The position numbers and the translations under genes are program-made. Positions 18,227 through 27,146 of a stretch of 64,000 nt of DNA are shown here, one piece after another. The stretch is taken from NCBI RefSeq assembly GCF_000333955.1, contig NZ_CAPS01000056.1, forward strand, positions 1 to 64,000, in the 5' to 3' direction. The notes below the pieces were generated by a model, which was not told where the DNA came from, did no database searches, and saw nothing but the letters and a program-made list of their open reading frames with translations. The stretch's first letter is position 1. Each line of letters opens with the position of its first letter. Source of the stretch: Rhodococcus sp. AW25M09. GTDB taxonomy: Bacteria > Actinomycetota > Actinomycetes > Mycobacteriales > Mycobacteriaceae.

Positions 18227-19363
18227 CTAGAGCGTGCGGGCCGAGTCGATTCCGAGCGACATCCCGACCAGGCCACGCTCGCGTACTGCCAACTTCGCCG
18301 CCACTGCCTCCAGTGCCAGAGCCGCAGGCGACTCCGGGTCGCTCAAGACGATCGGCATACCGGCATCGCCACCCTCTCGGACGGCGGTGTCGAGGGGAAT
18401 CTGGCCCAGCAGTGGGACGCTGGCACCCACCGCCTTGGTCAGTCTGTCCGACACATCCTGACCGCCACCGGATCCGAAGATGTCCATGCGGGTGCCGTCG
18501 GGGAGTTCGAGCCACGACATGTTCTCCACGACGCCTGCCACGCGCTGGCGCGTCTGCAGCGCGATTGCTCCGGCACGCTCGGCTACCTCGGCCGCGGCCT
18601 GCTGCGGAGTGGTGACCACCAGGATCTCGGCGCTCGGAATGAGTTGCGCGACGGAGATTGCCACGTCGCCGGTGCCGGGCGGGAGGTCGAGCAGCAGCAC
18701 GTCCAGATCGCCCCAGAAGACGTCGGCGAGGAACTGCTGCAGGGCGCGGTGCAACATCGGTCCGCGCCACACCACCGGGGTGTTGCCCTGGGTGAACTGA
18801 GCGATCGAGATGAACTTCACCCCGTGCGCCTGCGGCGGCATGATCATCTTCTCGACCTGTGTCGGCCGCGCATCGTTGCCGAGCATGCGGGGCACGGAAT
18901 GGCCGTAGATGTCGGCGTCGAGCACTCCCACCGACAGTCCGCGAGCGGTCAGTGATGCTGCGAGGTTGACGGTCACACTGGACTTACCGACGCCGCCCTT
19001 GCCCGACGCCACCGCGTACACGCGCGTGAGGGACCCGGGTTGCGCGAACGGGATGATCGGTTCGGCGGAATCGCCGCGCAGAGACTTGCGGAGCTCGGTG
19101 CGCTGCTCGTCGTTCATCACGTCGAGTTCGACCGAGACGGTGCCGACTCCGGCGACGTCGGCGACTGCGTTCTTCACACGATCGCTGATCTCGGTCTTCA
19201 TCGGGCAGCCGGAGGTGGTGAGGTAGATACCCACGCCGACCGATCCGTCGTCGGAGATGTCTACGCTCTTGACCATCCCGAGGTCGGTGATGGGTTTGCG
19301 GATCTCCGGGTCGATCACTTTCGCGAGCGCGGTCCGAACGTCGGATTCGGTCAGTACAGCCAT
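18227..19363 (-). CDS. mrp: Mrp/ApbC-type iron-sulfur cluster carrier ATPase
   Basis: 378 residues. An N-terminal MIP18/DUF59 domain (IDPEIRKPITDLGMV) precedes a deviant Walker A P-loop ATPase, ASGKGGVGKSSVTVNLAA, with DADIYGHSVPRML and DLPPGTGDVAIS. The family loads Fe-S clusters on target proteins. The usual Cys-x2-Cys after the ENMS segment is replaced by WLELPDGTRMDIFG, so cluster binding would need other ligands. It is convergent with tatB. ATG start with TAGCAT six bases upstream. Confidence 0.93.
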   Translation of the reverse strand: MAVLTESDVRTALAKVIDPEIRKPITDLGMVKSVDISDDGSVGVGIYLTTSGCPMKTEISDRVKNAVADVAGVGTVSVELDVMNDEQRTELRKSLRGDSAEPIIPFAQPGSLTRVYAVASGKGGVGKSSVTVNLAASLTARGLSVGVLDADIYGHSVPRMLGNDARPTQVEKMIMPPQAHGVKFISIAQFTQGNTPVVWRGPMLHRALQQFLADVFWGDLDVLLLDLPPGTGDVAISVAQLIPSAEILVVTTPQQAAAEVAERAGAIALQTRQRVAGVVENMSWLELPDGTRMDIFGSGGGQDVSDRLTKAVGASVPLLGQIPLDTAVREGGDAGMPIVLSDPESPAALALEAVAAKLAVRERGLVGMSLGIDSARTL

Positions 19364-19369
19364 GGCTTC

Positions 19370-19375
19370 ATGCTA
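19370..19375 (-). promoter_or_regulatory. Predicted leaderless -10 box of mrp
   Basis: TAGCAT on the minus strand, six bases before the ATG of mrp. Confidence 0.45.
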
Positions 19376-19448
19376 GGCGGTGCGCTGGGTCCCGATGAAC
19401 AGCAGGGCAGCCCGTTCGGTGCTGAGTCGACTGCAGTGCAGCCTCCGA

Positions 19449-20321
19449 TCAGTGAATGCGCGGCAGCTGGTCCGAGGTCGGCACGATGCCGGTGGCGTAT
19501 CCGGCAGACCACGCGAGCACGTTCGCCACGTAGGCCATCGAGTTGTTGTAGCGCAGGATCGCTTTCGTGGTGGATCCGAGGTCGCGCATGTTGGTGCCGT
19601 CGTCGCAGAGGTACATGCCGGTGGCCAGCGCTGCGTCGTACAGGTTCTGTGGGTCCGAGACCCCGTCGCCGTTGCCGTCGGCGTGGTAGAGGTTCCAGGT
19701 GGACGGTAGGAACTGCATGGGTCCGACGGCGCGATCGTATTCGGCGTCACCGTCCAGCGCTCCGCCGTCGGTGTCGGGGATCACCTGGTTGCCGGCGAGG
19801 GTGCCGTTCAGACGCGGGCCGAGGATGGGCTCGTGCAATTCGCCCGAGTCGTCGACCTTGCCGTTGTTGGCGTGGGTCGATTCGACGCGGCCGATACCGG
19901 CGATGACGGTCCAACTTATGCCGCAGCCCGGTTGCTGCTGGGCCAGGATTCGCTCGGCATTCTTGTATGCGGAGACGTTGACGACCGGAATCGCGATGGG
20001 GCTGACGGCGAGATTGGTGGGGAGCTCCGGTGTGGGCGGGATCTCGGGAGCCGGGGCGGGCGCGGGGACCGGAACCGGCACCGGAAGCTCGGCCTGGGCG
20101 ACCGGCTGCGCCTGCTGATCCTGGGCGATCGGCTGCGGAGTTTCGACCACAGAGTTCGATTCCTGCGCGGCCGGCGCGGTCTTGGCGCTGACGAACGGAA
20201 TGTATTCCGCGGCTCCGGCGCTGGTGGCCGCGGTGACAAGTCCTGCGGGGACGAGTCCTGCCAGAGCAATCATCGAATTCCGCCGAACCTTGGAAGTCGA
20301 TGCTTTTCTGTGACGACCCAC
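19449..20321 (-). CDS. Secreted lytic murein transglycosylase (Rv1230c-like)
   Basis: 290 residues. A basic N-terminus and hydrophobic span (MIALAGLVPAGLVTAATS) form a signal peptide or anchor. A Gln/Pro/Ala-rich linker follows, then a lytic-transglycosylase-like domain from about residue 130: CGISWTVIAGIGRVESTH carries the catalytic glutamate and AVGPMQFLPSTW is the family signature. It cleaves peptidoglycan glycan strands in the envelope. GGAGG lies ten bases before the GTG. A GTTAC-type direct repeat about 90 bases upstream suggests MtrA control. Confidence 0.88.
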   Translation of the reverse strand: MGRHRKASTSKVRRNSMIALAGLVPAGLVTAATSAGAAEYIPFVSAKTAPAAQESNSVVETPQPIAQDQQAQPVAQAELPVPVPVPAPAPAPEIPPTPELPTNLAVSPIAIPVVNVSAYKNAERILAQQQPGCGISWTVIAGIGRVESTHANNGKVDDSGELHEPILGPRLNGTLAGNQVIPDTDGGALDGDAEYDRAVGPMQFLPSTWNLYHADGNGDGVSDPQNLYDAALATGMYLCDDGTNMRDLGSTTKAILRYNNSMAYVANVLAWSAGYATGIVPTSDQLPRIH

Positions 20322-20408
20322 GCGAGCTGTACCTCCTGATTTCCCCGGATGAGCTCCGGGGTCCGACCTGCTGACCGGGATCGAGGGTACCTGATTCGAG
20401 ACTGTTCC

Positions 20409-20424
20409 GTTACCGGGCTGTTAT
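20409..20424 (-). promoter_or_regulatory. Candidate MtrA-type direct repeat upstream of transglycosylase gene
   Basis: On the minus strand the site reads ATAAC-N6-GTAAC. MtrA response regulators of actinobacteria bind tandem GTAAC-like half-sites with about six-base spacers and control cell-wall hydrolases. This places it 88 bases upstream of such a gene. Prediction only. Confidence 0.4.
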
Positions 20425-20445
20425 CGGGCGTGAGCGGTACTCGAA

Positions 20446-21000
20446 TTACAGCGGGTCGCTGTCCGATGCCGTGTCGTCCGCCAGCCGCGCAGCAGCCTTC
20501 TTGCGTGCTTTTTTCGGGGTGCTCGGTGGCTGACCGGTCGCCGTTTCCAGCAGTGCTTTGATCTCGTCGAGTTCGCGTCGAAGGTAGTCGCGGGTAGCGA
20601 CCTCGCCGACGGCGATGCGCAACGCCGCCAGCTCGCGAGCGAGGAACTCGGTGTCCGCCTTGGTCTGCTGGGCGCGGGAGCGGTCCTCCTCGAGGGAGAC
20701 GCGGTCGCGGTCGTCCTGCCGATTCTGAGCGAGCAGGATCAGCGGTGCGGCGTAGGCTGCCTGGGTCGAGAACGCCAGGTTGAGCAGGATGAAGGGATAC
20801 GGGTCCCACTGCAGGTTGATGGCAACGACGTTGAGGAAGATCCAGACGATGACGATGGCCGTCTGAATCGCCAGGTAACGGCCGGTGCCGAGGAACCGCG
20901 CGGCCTTCTCTCCCGACTTGCCGAGGTCGACGTCGAGGCTGACGTTGAACATCCGCGATCCGCGCGGGGTGTCCATTCTCTGGCGTGCTGATTCTTTCAC
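20446..21000 (-). CDS. DUF1003 membrane protein (Rv1231c-like)
   Basis: 184 residues. Two membrane spans lie near residues 45-62 (IQTAIVIVWIFLNVVAI) and 70-90 (FILLNLAFSTQAAYAAPLIL), joined by the WDPYPFILLN loop diagnostic of DUF1003. A long charged coiled-coil tail ends in Lys-rich KKARKKAAA. Function is unknown. The GTG start overlaps the stop of the MgtE-N/CBS gene (GTGA), so the two are coupled; a role in ion homeostasis is only suggested by that link. Confidence 0.88.
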   Translation of the reverse strand: MKESARQRMDTPRGSRMFNVSLDVDLGKSGEKAARFLGTGRYLAIQTAIVIVWIFLNVVAINLQWDPYPFILLNLAFSTQAAYAAPLILLAQNRQDDRDRVSLEEDRSRAQQTKADTEFLARELAALRIAVGEVATRDYLRRELDEIKALLETATGQPPSTPKKARKKAAARLADDTASDSDPL

Positions 21001-22271
21001 TGTCCGGCCACTTCCTGATCTCGCCAGTCCTGGGGGAGCAGATGATCGAGGACGTCGTCCACGGTCACGGCTCCGACCAGGTGATCTTCATCGTCGACCA
21101 CTGGGCCGCAGACGAGGTTGTACGTCGCGAAGTATCGCGTCACGGCGGTGAGGCTGTCCTCGGGGGACAACCGCGGCAGCGCGCTGTCCATCACTCCGCC
21201 GACCAGGCTCGCCGGGGGTTCTCGCAACAGTTGCTGCAAGTGGACACAGCCCAGGTACGGCCCGGTCGGTGTCGCGGTCGGTGGCCGCACCACGAACACC
21301 AGCGAGGCGAGCGCAGGAGTCAGATCGGGGTTGCGTACCCGGGCCAGAGCCTCGGCCACCGTCGTCGACGCGGTCAGTACGACGGGTTCGGGGGTCATCA
21401 GACCACCCGCGGTGTCGGGAGAGTGTTCGAGCAGGCGACGAACAGGCGCGGAGTCCTCCGGATCCATCAGTCGCAGAAGGGATTCCGCTTCGGTCTCGGG
21501 CAGCTCGCCCAGCAGGTCGGCGGCGTCGTCCGGGTCCATGGCCTCGAGGACGTCGGCACCGCGGTCCACGCCGAGATAATGCATCAACTCCACCTGATCG
21601 TCGTCGGGTAGTTCCTGGACGACGTCGGCGAGGCGCTCGTCGTCGAGGGCTCTCGCCACTTCCATGCGTCGTTTGACCGGCAGTTCGCGCATCGCGTTGG
21701 CGACGTCGGCTGCGCGCAGGTCCTCGAATTGCATGAGCAGCTGCGCCACACCCTGATCGGGCATCGAGAGCTCGTTCTGGGTGAGCCCTTGCACGTGCTG
21801 CCAGTCCACGACATGGATCGCGCCGCGCCGTGCCAGGCGCTGTCGTTGCTTGCGTACCGCCACCCGCGCGACCACCCAGTCCCTGGTTCGGGTGAGTTCG
21901 ATACCGAGGTCGACGACGATGGAGTCGGCGTCGTGCAGCTCCTCGAGCTCGGGGTCGTCGACGCGCACCTTGGAGTCGAGGATCTGCGCGAACACCAGAA
22001 TTTCGTTCGCGCGCTGGGTGAATCGACGCAGACTGACATTGCCGGTGGTGAGTTGAACCGAGTTGGGCTCGATGCTGGTCACCCGGAGCATCGGCACGAA
22101 AATTCTTCGGCGGGTTGCCAATTCGACCACCAGGCCCAGTGCCCTCGGTTGCGCTCTGCCGACGCGCATCGAGACGACGAGATCGCGAACCCGTCCGATG
22201 GATTCGCCGTCGGGGCCCAGGACACCCAGGCCGGAGAGCCTGGCCGCGAATACCTTGCTCAGTGCTGCCAT
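20997..22271 (-). CDS. MgtE N-domain and CBS-pair protein without channel domain (Rv1232c-like)
   Basis: 424 residues. An N-terminal PRC-barrel-like region (GESIGRVRDLVVSMRVG) is followed by an MgtE intracellular superhelical domain around residues 210-290, with ALDDERLADVVQELPDDDQV and MDPDDAADLLGELP. Two CBS repeats follow (GGLMTPEPVVLTAS and LSPEDSLTAVTRYFA). The MgtE membrane channel is absent, so this is a soluble sensor-like derivative, possibly of Mg2+ or nucleotides. ATG 22271 has TAACCT seven bases upstream. Confidence 0.88.
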   Translation of the reverse strand: MAALSKVFAARLSGLGVLGPDGESIGRVRDLVVSMRVGRAQPRALGLVVELATRRRIFVPMLRVTSIEPNSVQLTTGNVSLRRFTQRANEILVFAQILDSKVRVDDPELEELHDADSIVVDLGIELTRTRDWVVARVAVRKQRQRLARRGAIHVVDWQHVQGLTQNELSMPDQGVAQLLMQFEDLRAADVANAMRELPVKRRMEVARALDDERLADVVQELPDDDQVELMHYLGVDRGADVLEAMDPDDAADLLGELPETEAESLLRLMDPEDSAPVRRLLEHSPDTAGGLMTPEPVVLTASTTVAEALARVRNPDLTPALASLVFVVRPPTATPTGPYLGCVHLQQLLREPPASLVGGVMDSALPRLSPEDSLTAVTRYFATYNLVCGPVVDDEDHLVGAVTVDDVLDHLLPQDWRDQEVAGQ

Positions 22272-22278
22272 GATGGCA

Positions 22279-22284
22279 AGGTTA
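22279..22284 (-). promoter_or_regulatory. Predicted leaderless -10 box of MgtE-N/CBS gene
   Basis: TAACCT on the minus strand, seven bases before the ATG start. Confidence 0.45.
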
Positions 22285-22330
22285 GAGGCTTCTCCATTCG
22301 GAGTCGGAATCAGACAGGGGTTGTGTACCG

Positions 22331-23287
22331 GTGAATGCTTCGGGCCTACGGCGATCGGTGCTGGCCGTTCCTGGCAGTTCGGACAAGATGATCGCCAAGG
22401 CCAAGGGCCTACCGGCCGACGCGATCTTCCTCGATCTCGAGGATGCCGTGGCACCGATCGCAAAGGTCGAGGCTCGGGCGCGCATCGTCGATGCACTCAA
22501 TTCCGATGGCTGGGGCGATCAGCTCAAGGTGGTTCGCGTCAACGACTGGACGACGCAGTGGACCTACGGTGACGTCATCGACGTCGTCTCGGGAGCAGGA
22601 CACAATCTCGACGCGATTCTGCTGCCGAAGGTGGAGTGCGCCGCGCACGTGCAGGCATTGGATCTGTTGCTCACTCAACTCGAGCGCACGCACGGACTCG
22701 ACGTCGGTGCCATCGGGATCGAGCCGCAGATCGAGAGCGCGCGCAGTCTGCGCAACATCGACGAGATCGCGACGGCGAGCCCACGGGTGCAGACGTTGGT
22801 GTTCGGCCCTGCAGATCTGATGGCGAGCGTGAACATGCGCACCCTCGTGGTCGGCGAGCAGCCGGTCGGGTACGACACCGGCGACGCCTACCACCACATT
22901 CTGATGACCATTCTGCTCGCGGCACGGACCCACGGACTGCAGGCGATCGATGGCCCCTATCTGCAGATTCGCGATCTCGACGCCTTCCGCCGTGCGGCGG
23001 GTCGCACGGCGGGCCTCGGCTTCGACGGCAAGTGGGTGCTGCATCCGACGCAGATCGAGGCCGCCAACGAGATCTTCGCGCCGCGTCAGGACGATTACGA
23101 CAAGGCCGAGATGATTCTCGACGCGTACGAGTTCCATACTTCCGCGGCGGGCGGTGGTCGCGGAGCAGTGATGCTCGGCGACGAGATGATCGACGAGGCG
23201 AGCCGCAAGATGGCGCTCGTCGTCTCGGCGAAGGGGCGCGCTGCCGGGATGACGCGCACGACGGCCTTCGCACCGCCCACGTCCTGA
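22331..23287 (+). CDS. HpcH/HpaI aldolase/citrate lyase family protein (CitE-like)
   Basis: 318 residues with a TIM-barrel CitE fold. Motifs: LRRSVLAVPGSSDKMIAKA, the metal and acyl-CoA segment AIFLDLEDAVAP, IGIEPQIESARSL, VFGPADLMAS and GKWVLHPTQIEAANEIF. Relatives cleave malyl-CoA, beta-methylmalyl-CoA or citramalyl-CoA. No citrate lyase alpha or gamma genes lie nearby, so classical citrate lyase is unlikely. Exact substrate not readable. Start GTG 22331. Confidence 0.85.
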   Translation: MNASGLRRSVLAVPGSSDKMIAKAKGLPADAIFLDLEDAVAPIAKVEARARIVDALNSDGWGDQLKVVRVNDWTTQWTYGDVIDVVSGAGHNLDAILLPKVECAAHVQALDLLLTQLERTHGLDVGAIGIEPQIESARSLRNIDEIATASPRVQTLVFGPADLMASVNMRTLVVGEQPVGYDTGDAYHHILMTILLAARTHGLQAIDGPYLQIRDLDAFRRAAGRTAGLGFDGKWVLHPTQIEAANEIFAPRQDDYDKAEMILDAYEFHTSAAGGGRGAVMLGDEMIDEASRKMALVVSAKGRAAGMTRTTAFAPPTS

Positions 23288-23357
23288 CGGAGCCGTCCGG
23301 CTCTGTAAACCGGCACAACGGGTGTGACGGTTGTCCGTTTCGGGGCACAATGGAGCT

Positions 23358-23846
23358 ATGACCAATCCCCTCTCGCAGTCCGGCCGCCCAGGGCAGGGAC
23401 TGCCGACGCCGCCATCCGGTTGGCCCATCGGCTCGTATCCCACCTACGCCGAGGCGCAGCGCGCCGTGGACTATCTCTCCGACGAAGAGTTCTCGGTGCA
23501 GGACGTCACGATCGTCGGCGTCGACCTGATGCAGGTCGAGCGCGTCCTCGGCCGCCTCACATGGCCCAAAGTCATTGGTGGAGGCATTGTTTCGGGAGCC
23601 TGGCTGGGCGTCTTCCTCGGTCTGGTTCTCGGAATATTCAGTGAGAACATTTTCGGAGCACTGCTCATCGGTGTCGGTGGCGGCATCATCTTCGGACTGA
23701 TCTCGGCATCCATTCCCTACGCGGCCACCAAGGGACAGCGCGACTTCGCGTCGAGCATGCAGTTGGTTGCGGGTCGCTACGACGTCCTCTGTGAGCCTCG
23801 AACTGCGGAGAAAGCGCGCGATCTGCTCGCCAAGCTGTCGATCTGA
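23358..23846 (+). CDS. Membrane protein with general-stress-protein-17M-like domain (Rv1234-like)
   Basis: 162 residues. A 17M-type domain at about residues 20-60 begins IGSYPTYAEAQRAVDYLSDE and holds VTIVGVDLMQVERVLGRL. Two adjacent glycine-rich membrane segments follow (GGIVSGAWLGVFLGLVLGIF and FGALLIGVGGGIIFGLIS). The C-terminus is short and soluble. ATG 23358 is preceded by CACAAT at six bases, a near match to the leaderless pattern. It lies just before lpqY, as in mycobacteria. Function unknown. Confidence 0.85.
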   Translation: MTNPLSQSGRPGQGLPTPPSGWPIGSYPTYAEAQRAVDYLSDEEFSVQDVTIVGVDLMQVERVLGRLTWPKVIGGGIVSGAWLGVFLGLVLGIFSENIFGALLIGVGGGIIFGLISASIPYAATKGQRDFASSMQLVAGRYDVLCEPRTAEKARDLLAKLSI

Positions 23847-23916
23847 TCACAACGGTTGGACCATCCGGCAACCGACTGGTAACGGAATAGCCCCAAATCG
23901 CCCTCGAGTCCAGTGA

Positions 23917-23978
23917 GTTCGGTTACGTTTCTTTCGTGCACGGCAGTGTCGTCACGGGTGCTGCGCGAGTAACCGAAC
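23917..23978. promoter_or_regulatory. Inverted repeat pair upstream of lpqY
   Basis: GTTCGGTTAC (23917-23926) and its exact complement GTAACCGAAC (23969-23978), 42 bases apart, just before the ribosome site of lpqY. It could be a split operator for the trehalose importer. Confidence 0.35.
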
Positions 23979-23993
23979 GTACGGAGGCGGAGA

Positions 23994-25364
23994 GTGCCGA
24001 GACATCGCGGTCGTAGGCGTGGAAAAGCAACGAGGATAGGGGTGTTGGCAGCAGCGGCTCTTGTCACGAGTCCGTTGCTCGCAGGGTGTGGTTCGTCCGA
24101 CAGTTCGGTTCCGGTTCTGAGTTTTTACACTGCCGCAGACGGCGCAGAGCAGTACGCCGCTGCGGCACAGGTGTGTTCGGACGCCTCGAACGGTCGCTAC
24201 CGCGTGGAGCAGTGGACTCTCCCCAAGAGCGCCAACGATCAGCGCCTCCAGCTCGCACGGCGTCTCGCCGGAAACGACCGGACGCTGGATCTGATGACGC
24301 TCGACGTGGTGTGGACGGCCGAATTCGCCGAAGCCGGGTGGGCATTGCCCGTCCCGGCCGACCTGTCGGCGAAACTGCGCGACGGCTCCACCCTGCAGGG
24401 CCCTCTGGCCACGGCGGAATGGCAGGACCAGCTGTACGCGGTTCCGCTCAACTCCAACACGCAATTGCTCTGGTACCGACCGGACGTGGTGCCCGGCGGT
24501 GCGCCGCCGCAGACGTGGGATGAGTTGATCGACGTGGCCGAGGCCAATGCGGCCGCGGGCAAGCCCGCGGAGATCGGCGTCCAGGCCAAGCAGTACGAGG
24601 GCTTCATGGTCTGGTTCAACACCTTGCTCGAGAGTGCAGGCGGGTCGGTCGTCGGAGAAGACGGAACGACGGTGACTCTGAACGACACTCCCGAGCACCG
24701 CGCCGCCACCGAGAAGGCCCTGGAGATCATCAAGCGCGTCGCCACCGCGGACGGTCACGATCCCTCGGTCTCGCAGAGCGACGAGGGAACCGCCCGGCTC
24801 GGCATGGAAGCGGGACGGATGGCCTTCCAGGTCAACTACCCCTTCGTGTTGCCCGGCCTGAAAGAGAACGCCGCGGCCGGCGCGGTGTCGTTCCTGGACC
24901 TGTCCGGTGTGCCTGCCGATCAGCAGGACGCGCGGATCGCCGAGGTCTTCCGCAGTGCGCCGTATCCGGAGGTCATTCCGGGTGAGCCCGCGAAGGTCAC
25001 CATCGGCGGATTCAACATCGGTGTCGCGAAGACCACCCAGCACGAGGATCTGGCCTGGGATGCGGTGGCCTGCCTGACCAACGAGGAGAACCAGCGCAAC
25101 AACGCCGTCAACGGTGGTGTGCCGCCGGTACTTGCACGTCTCTACGACGATCCCGAGTTCCAGGCTGTCTATCCCGCGTGGGAGGGCGTACTCGGTTCCA
25201 TCCAATCGGCGGCAGTGCGGCCCGTATCTCCTGCCTACCAGAGCATTTCGATTCTGCTGACCGATGCGCTCAACCCACCCCAGGACATCGATCCGGTAGC
25301 CGACGTGGACAAACTCGCAGATCTGGTCACCAAGGCCGTCAATTCCGAAGGGTTGATTCCATGA
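23994..25364 (+). CDS. lpqY: Trehalose ABC importer substrate-binding lipoprotein LpqY
   Basis: A 456-residue extracellular solute-binding protein of the maltose/trehalose family. A basic N-terminus and the lipobox LLAGC (Cys near residue 32) indicate a lipoprotein. The sequence VLSFYTAADGAEQYAAAA opens the mature domain. Directly followed by two permeases and an ATPase. In mycobacteria LpqY-SugABC recycles trehalose released from trehalose monomycolate during mycomembrane synthesis. GTG start with GGAGGCGGAGAG upstream. Confidence 0.94.
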   Translation: MPRHRGRRRGKATRIGVLAAAALVTSPLLAGCGSSDSSVPVLSFYTAADGAEQYAAAAQVCSDASNGRYRVEQWTLPKSANDQRLQLARRLAGNDRTLDLMTLDVVWTAEFAEAGWALPVPADLSAKLRDGSTLQGPLATAEWQDQLYAVPLNSNTQLLWYRPDVVPGGAPPQTWDELIDVAEANAAAGKPAEIGVQAKQYEGFMVWFNTLLESAGGSVVGEDGTTVTLNDTPEHRAATEKALEIIKRVATADGHDPSVSQSDEGTARLGMEAGRMAFQVNYPFVLPGLKENAAAGAVSFLDLSGVPADQQDARIAEVFRSAPYPEVIPGEPAKVTIGGFNIGVAKTTQHEDLAWDAVACLTNEENQRNNAVNGGVPPVLARLYDDPEFQAVYPAWEGVLGSIQSAAVRPVSPAYQSISILLTDALNPPQDIDPVADVDKLADLVTKAVNSEGLIP

Positions 25365-26308
25365 GTGCTCACGCGGCCGAGCCGCAGCCGAAGGCTCACG
25401 ACAAACAAGCGGCACTGAAGAACATCTCCGACGGCAAGAAGGCCGAACGTCGGCTGGGTCTGTTGCTCGTCGCACCCGCAGCGATCTTGATGCTCGCTGT
25501 CACCGGATACCCGATCGTCTACGCGTTCTGGCTCAGCCTGCAGAAGTACAACCTCGCGTTTCCCGAGGATCGAAGATTCGTCGGTGTCTCCAACTACGTC
25601 ACGGTGCTCTCCGACGGCTACTGGTGGACGGCGTTTTCCGTCACGGCAGGCATCACGATCATCTCGGTGATCATCGAGTTCATCCTCGGCCTGGCGGTGG
25701 CTCTGGTCATGCACCGCACCATCTTCGGTCGTGGGCTGGTTCGCACCGTGGTGCTCATTCCGTACGGCATCGTGACCGTCGCCGCGGCCTACAGCTGGTA
25801 CTACGCATGGACGCCGGGAACGGGCTATCTCGCGAATCTGTTGCCCGACGGTAGTGCTCCGCTCACCGAGCAGTTCCCCTCCTTGGCGATCGTCGTGCTG
25901 GCCGAGGTGTGGAAGACGACGCCGTTCATGGCGTTGCTGCTGCTGGCAGGACTGGCGCTGGTACCCGACGATCTGCTCAAGGCGGCCGAGGTCGACGGAG
26001 CGGGTGCCTGGACCAGGCTGATGCGCATCACGATCCCGTTGATGAAGCCGGCGATTCTCGTCGCGGTGCTGTTCCGCACACTCGATGCGTTCCGCATCTT
26101 CGACAACATCTACGTCCTCACTCGCGGTAGCAACGAGACAGGATCGGTGTCGATTCTCGGGTACAACAACCTGTTCGGTGCGTTCAACCTCGGACTCGGA
26201 TCGGCGATCAGCATTCTGATCTTCTTCTGCGTCGCGATCATCGCGTTCGTGTTCATCAAGTTGTTCGGTGCCTCGGCACCGGGATCCGACGACGGAGGCC
26301 GCAAGTAA
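25361..26308 (+). CDS. sugA: Trehalose ABC importer permease SugA
   Basis: 315 residues with six predicted membrane spans, beginning [20 protein letters not shown] after a charged 30-residue N-tail. The EAA loop [20 protein letters not shown] contacts the ATPase SugC. It overlaps lpqY by four bases (ATGA) and sugB by one, so the four genes form one operon. MalF-type partner of SugB. Confidence 0.95.
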   Translation: MSAHAAEPQPKAHDKQAALKNISDGKKAERRLGLLLVAPAAILMLAVTGYPIVYAFWLSLQKYNLAFPEDRRFVGVSNYVTVLSDGYWWTAFSVTAGITIISVIIEFILGLAVALVMHRTIFGRGLVRTVVLIPYGIVTVAAAYSWYYAWTPGTGYLANLLPDGSAPLTEQFPSLAIVVLAEVWKTTPFMALLLLAGLALVPDDLLKAAEVDGAGAWTRLMRITIPLMKPAILVAVLFRTLDAFRIFDNIYVLTRGSNETGSVSILGYNNLFGAFNLGLGSAISILIFFCVAIIAFVFIKLFGASAPGSDDGGRK

Positions 26309-27141
26309 TGACCACTGTTACGCCTCGCAAGAAGGTCGGTTGGACGGTCGTCAACGTCCTCGTCCTGCTCTACGCCCTGATTCCGCTGCTGTGGATCATC
26401 AGCCTCTCGTTCAAGTCGACGGCCACCATCGCCGACGGCAACTTCATCCCTACCTCGATCACCTTCGACAACTACAAGGGCATCTTCTCGACCAATCAGT
26501 TCACCTCTGCATTGGTGAACTCGATCGGCATCGGACTGATCACCACGGTGATCGCCGTGGTGATCGGCACGATGGCCGCCTATGCCGTTGCTCGCCTGGA
26601 CTTTCCGGGTAAGAAGCTGCTGGTCGGTGCAGCGCTGCTGATCGCGATGTTCCCGCAGATCTCGCTGGTGACACCGTTGTTCGACATTTCCCGCTCGCTG
26701 GGACTGTTCGATACCTGGCCGGGACTGATCATTCCGTACATCACCTTCGCGTTGCCGTTGGCGATCTACACCCTCTCGGCGTTCTTCCGGGAGATTCCGT
26801 GGGAGCTCGAAAAAGCGGCGAAGATGGACGGCGCAACCCCCGCGCAGGCGTTCCGCAAGGTCATCGCCCCGCTGGCCGCCCCGGGTATCGTCACCGCATC
26901 GATCCTGGTGTTCATCTTCGCCTGGAACGACCTCCTTCTTGCCATCTCCTTGACGGCAACAGAGCGTTCGGTCACCGTCCCGGCGGCCATCTCGCAGTTC
27001 ACCGGTAGCTCTCAGTTCGAGGAGCCCACAGGGTCGATCGCGGCGGCCGCCGTCGTCATCACGATCCCGATCATCATATTCGTGCTCTTCTTCCAACGAC
27101 GTATCGTGGCGGGCTTGACGTCCGGCGCAGTGAAGGGATAA
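26308..27141 (+). CDS. sugB: Trehalose ABC importer permease SugB
   Basis: 277 residues, MalG-type. Spans start with [20 protein letters not shown]. The EAA motif is [20 protein letters not shown], followed by the last spans and a short tail [12 protein letters not shown] typical of MalG relatives. It pairs with SugA to form the channel in the inner membrane. The start overlaps the sugA stop by one base. Confidence 0.95.
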   Translation: MTTVTPRKKVGWTVVNVLVLLYALIPLLWIISLSFKSTATIADGNFIPTSITFDNYKGIFSTNQFTSALVNSIGIGLITTVIAVVIGTMAAYAVARLDFPGKKLLVGAALLIAMFPQISLVTPLFDISRSLGLFDTWPGLIIPYITFALPLAIYTLSAFFREIPWELEKAAKMDGATPAQAFRKVIAPLAAPGIVTASILVFIFAWNDLLLAISLTATERSVTVPAAISQFTGSSQFEEPTGSIAAAAVVITIPIIIFVLFFQRRIVAGLTSGAVKG

Positions 27142-27146
27142 CCGTC

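Noticed and set aside
22331..23287. Citrate lyase beta subunit
   Set aside because: No alpha or gamma subunit or ligase gene is adjacent, so only the wider CitE-like family is claimed.
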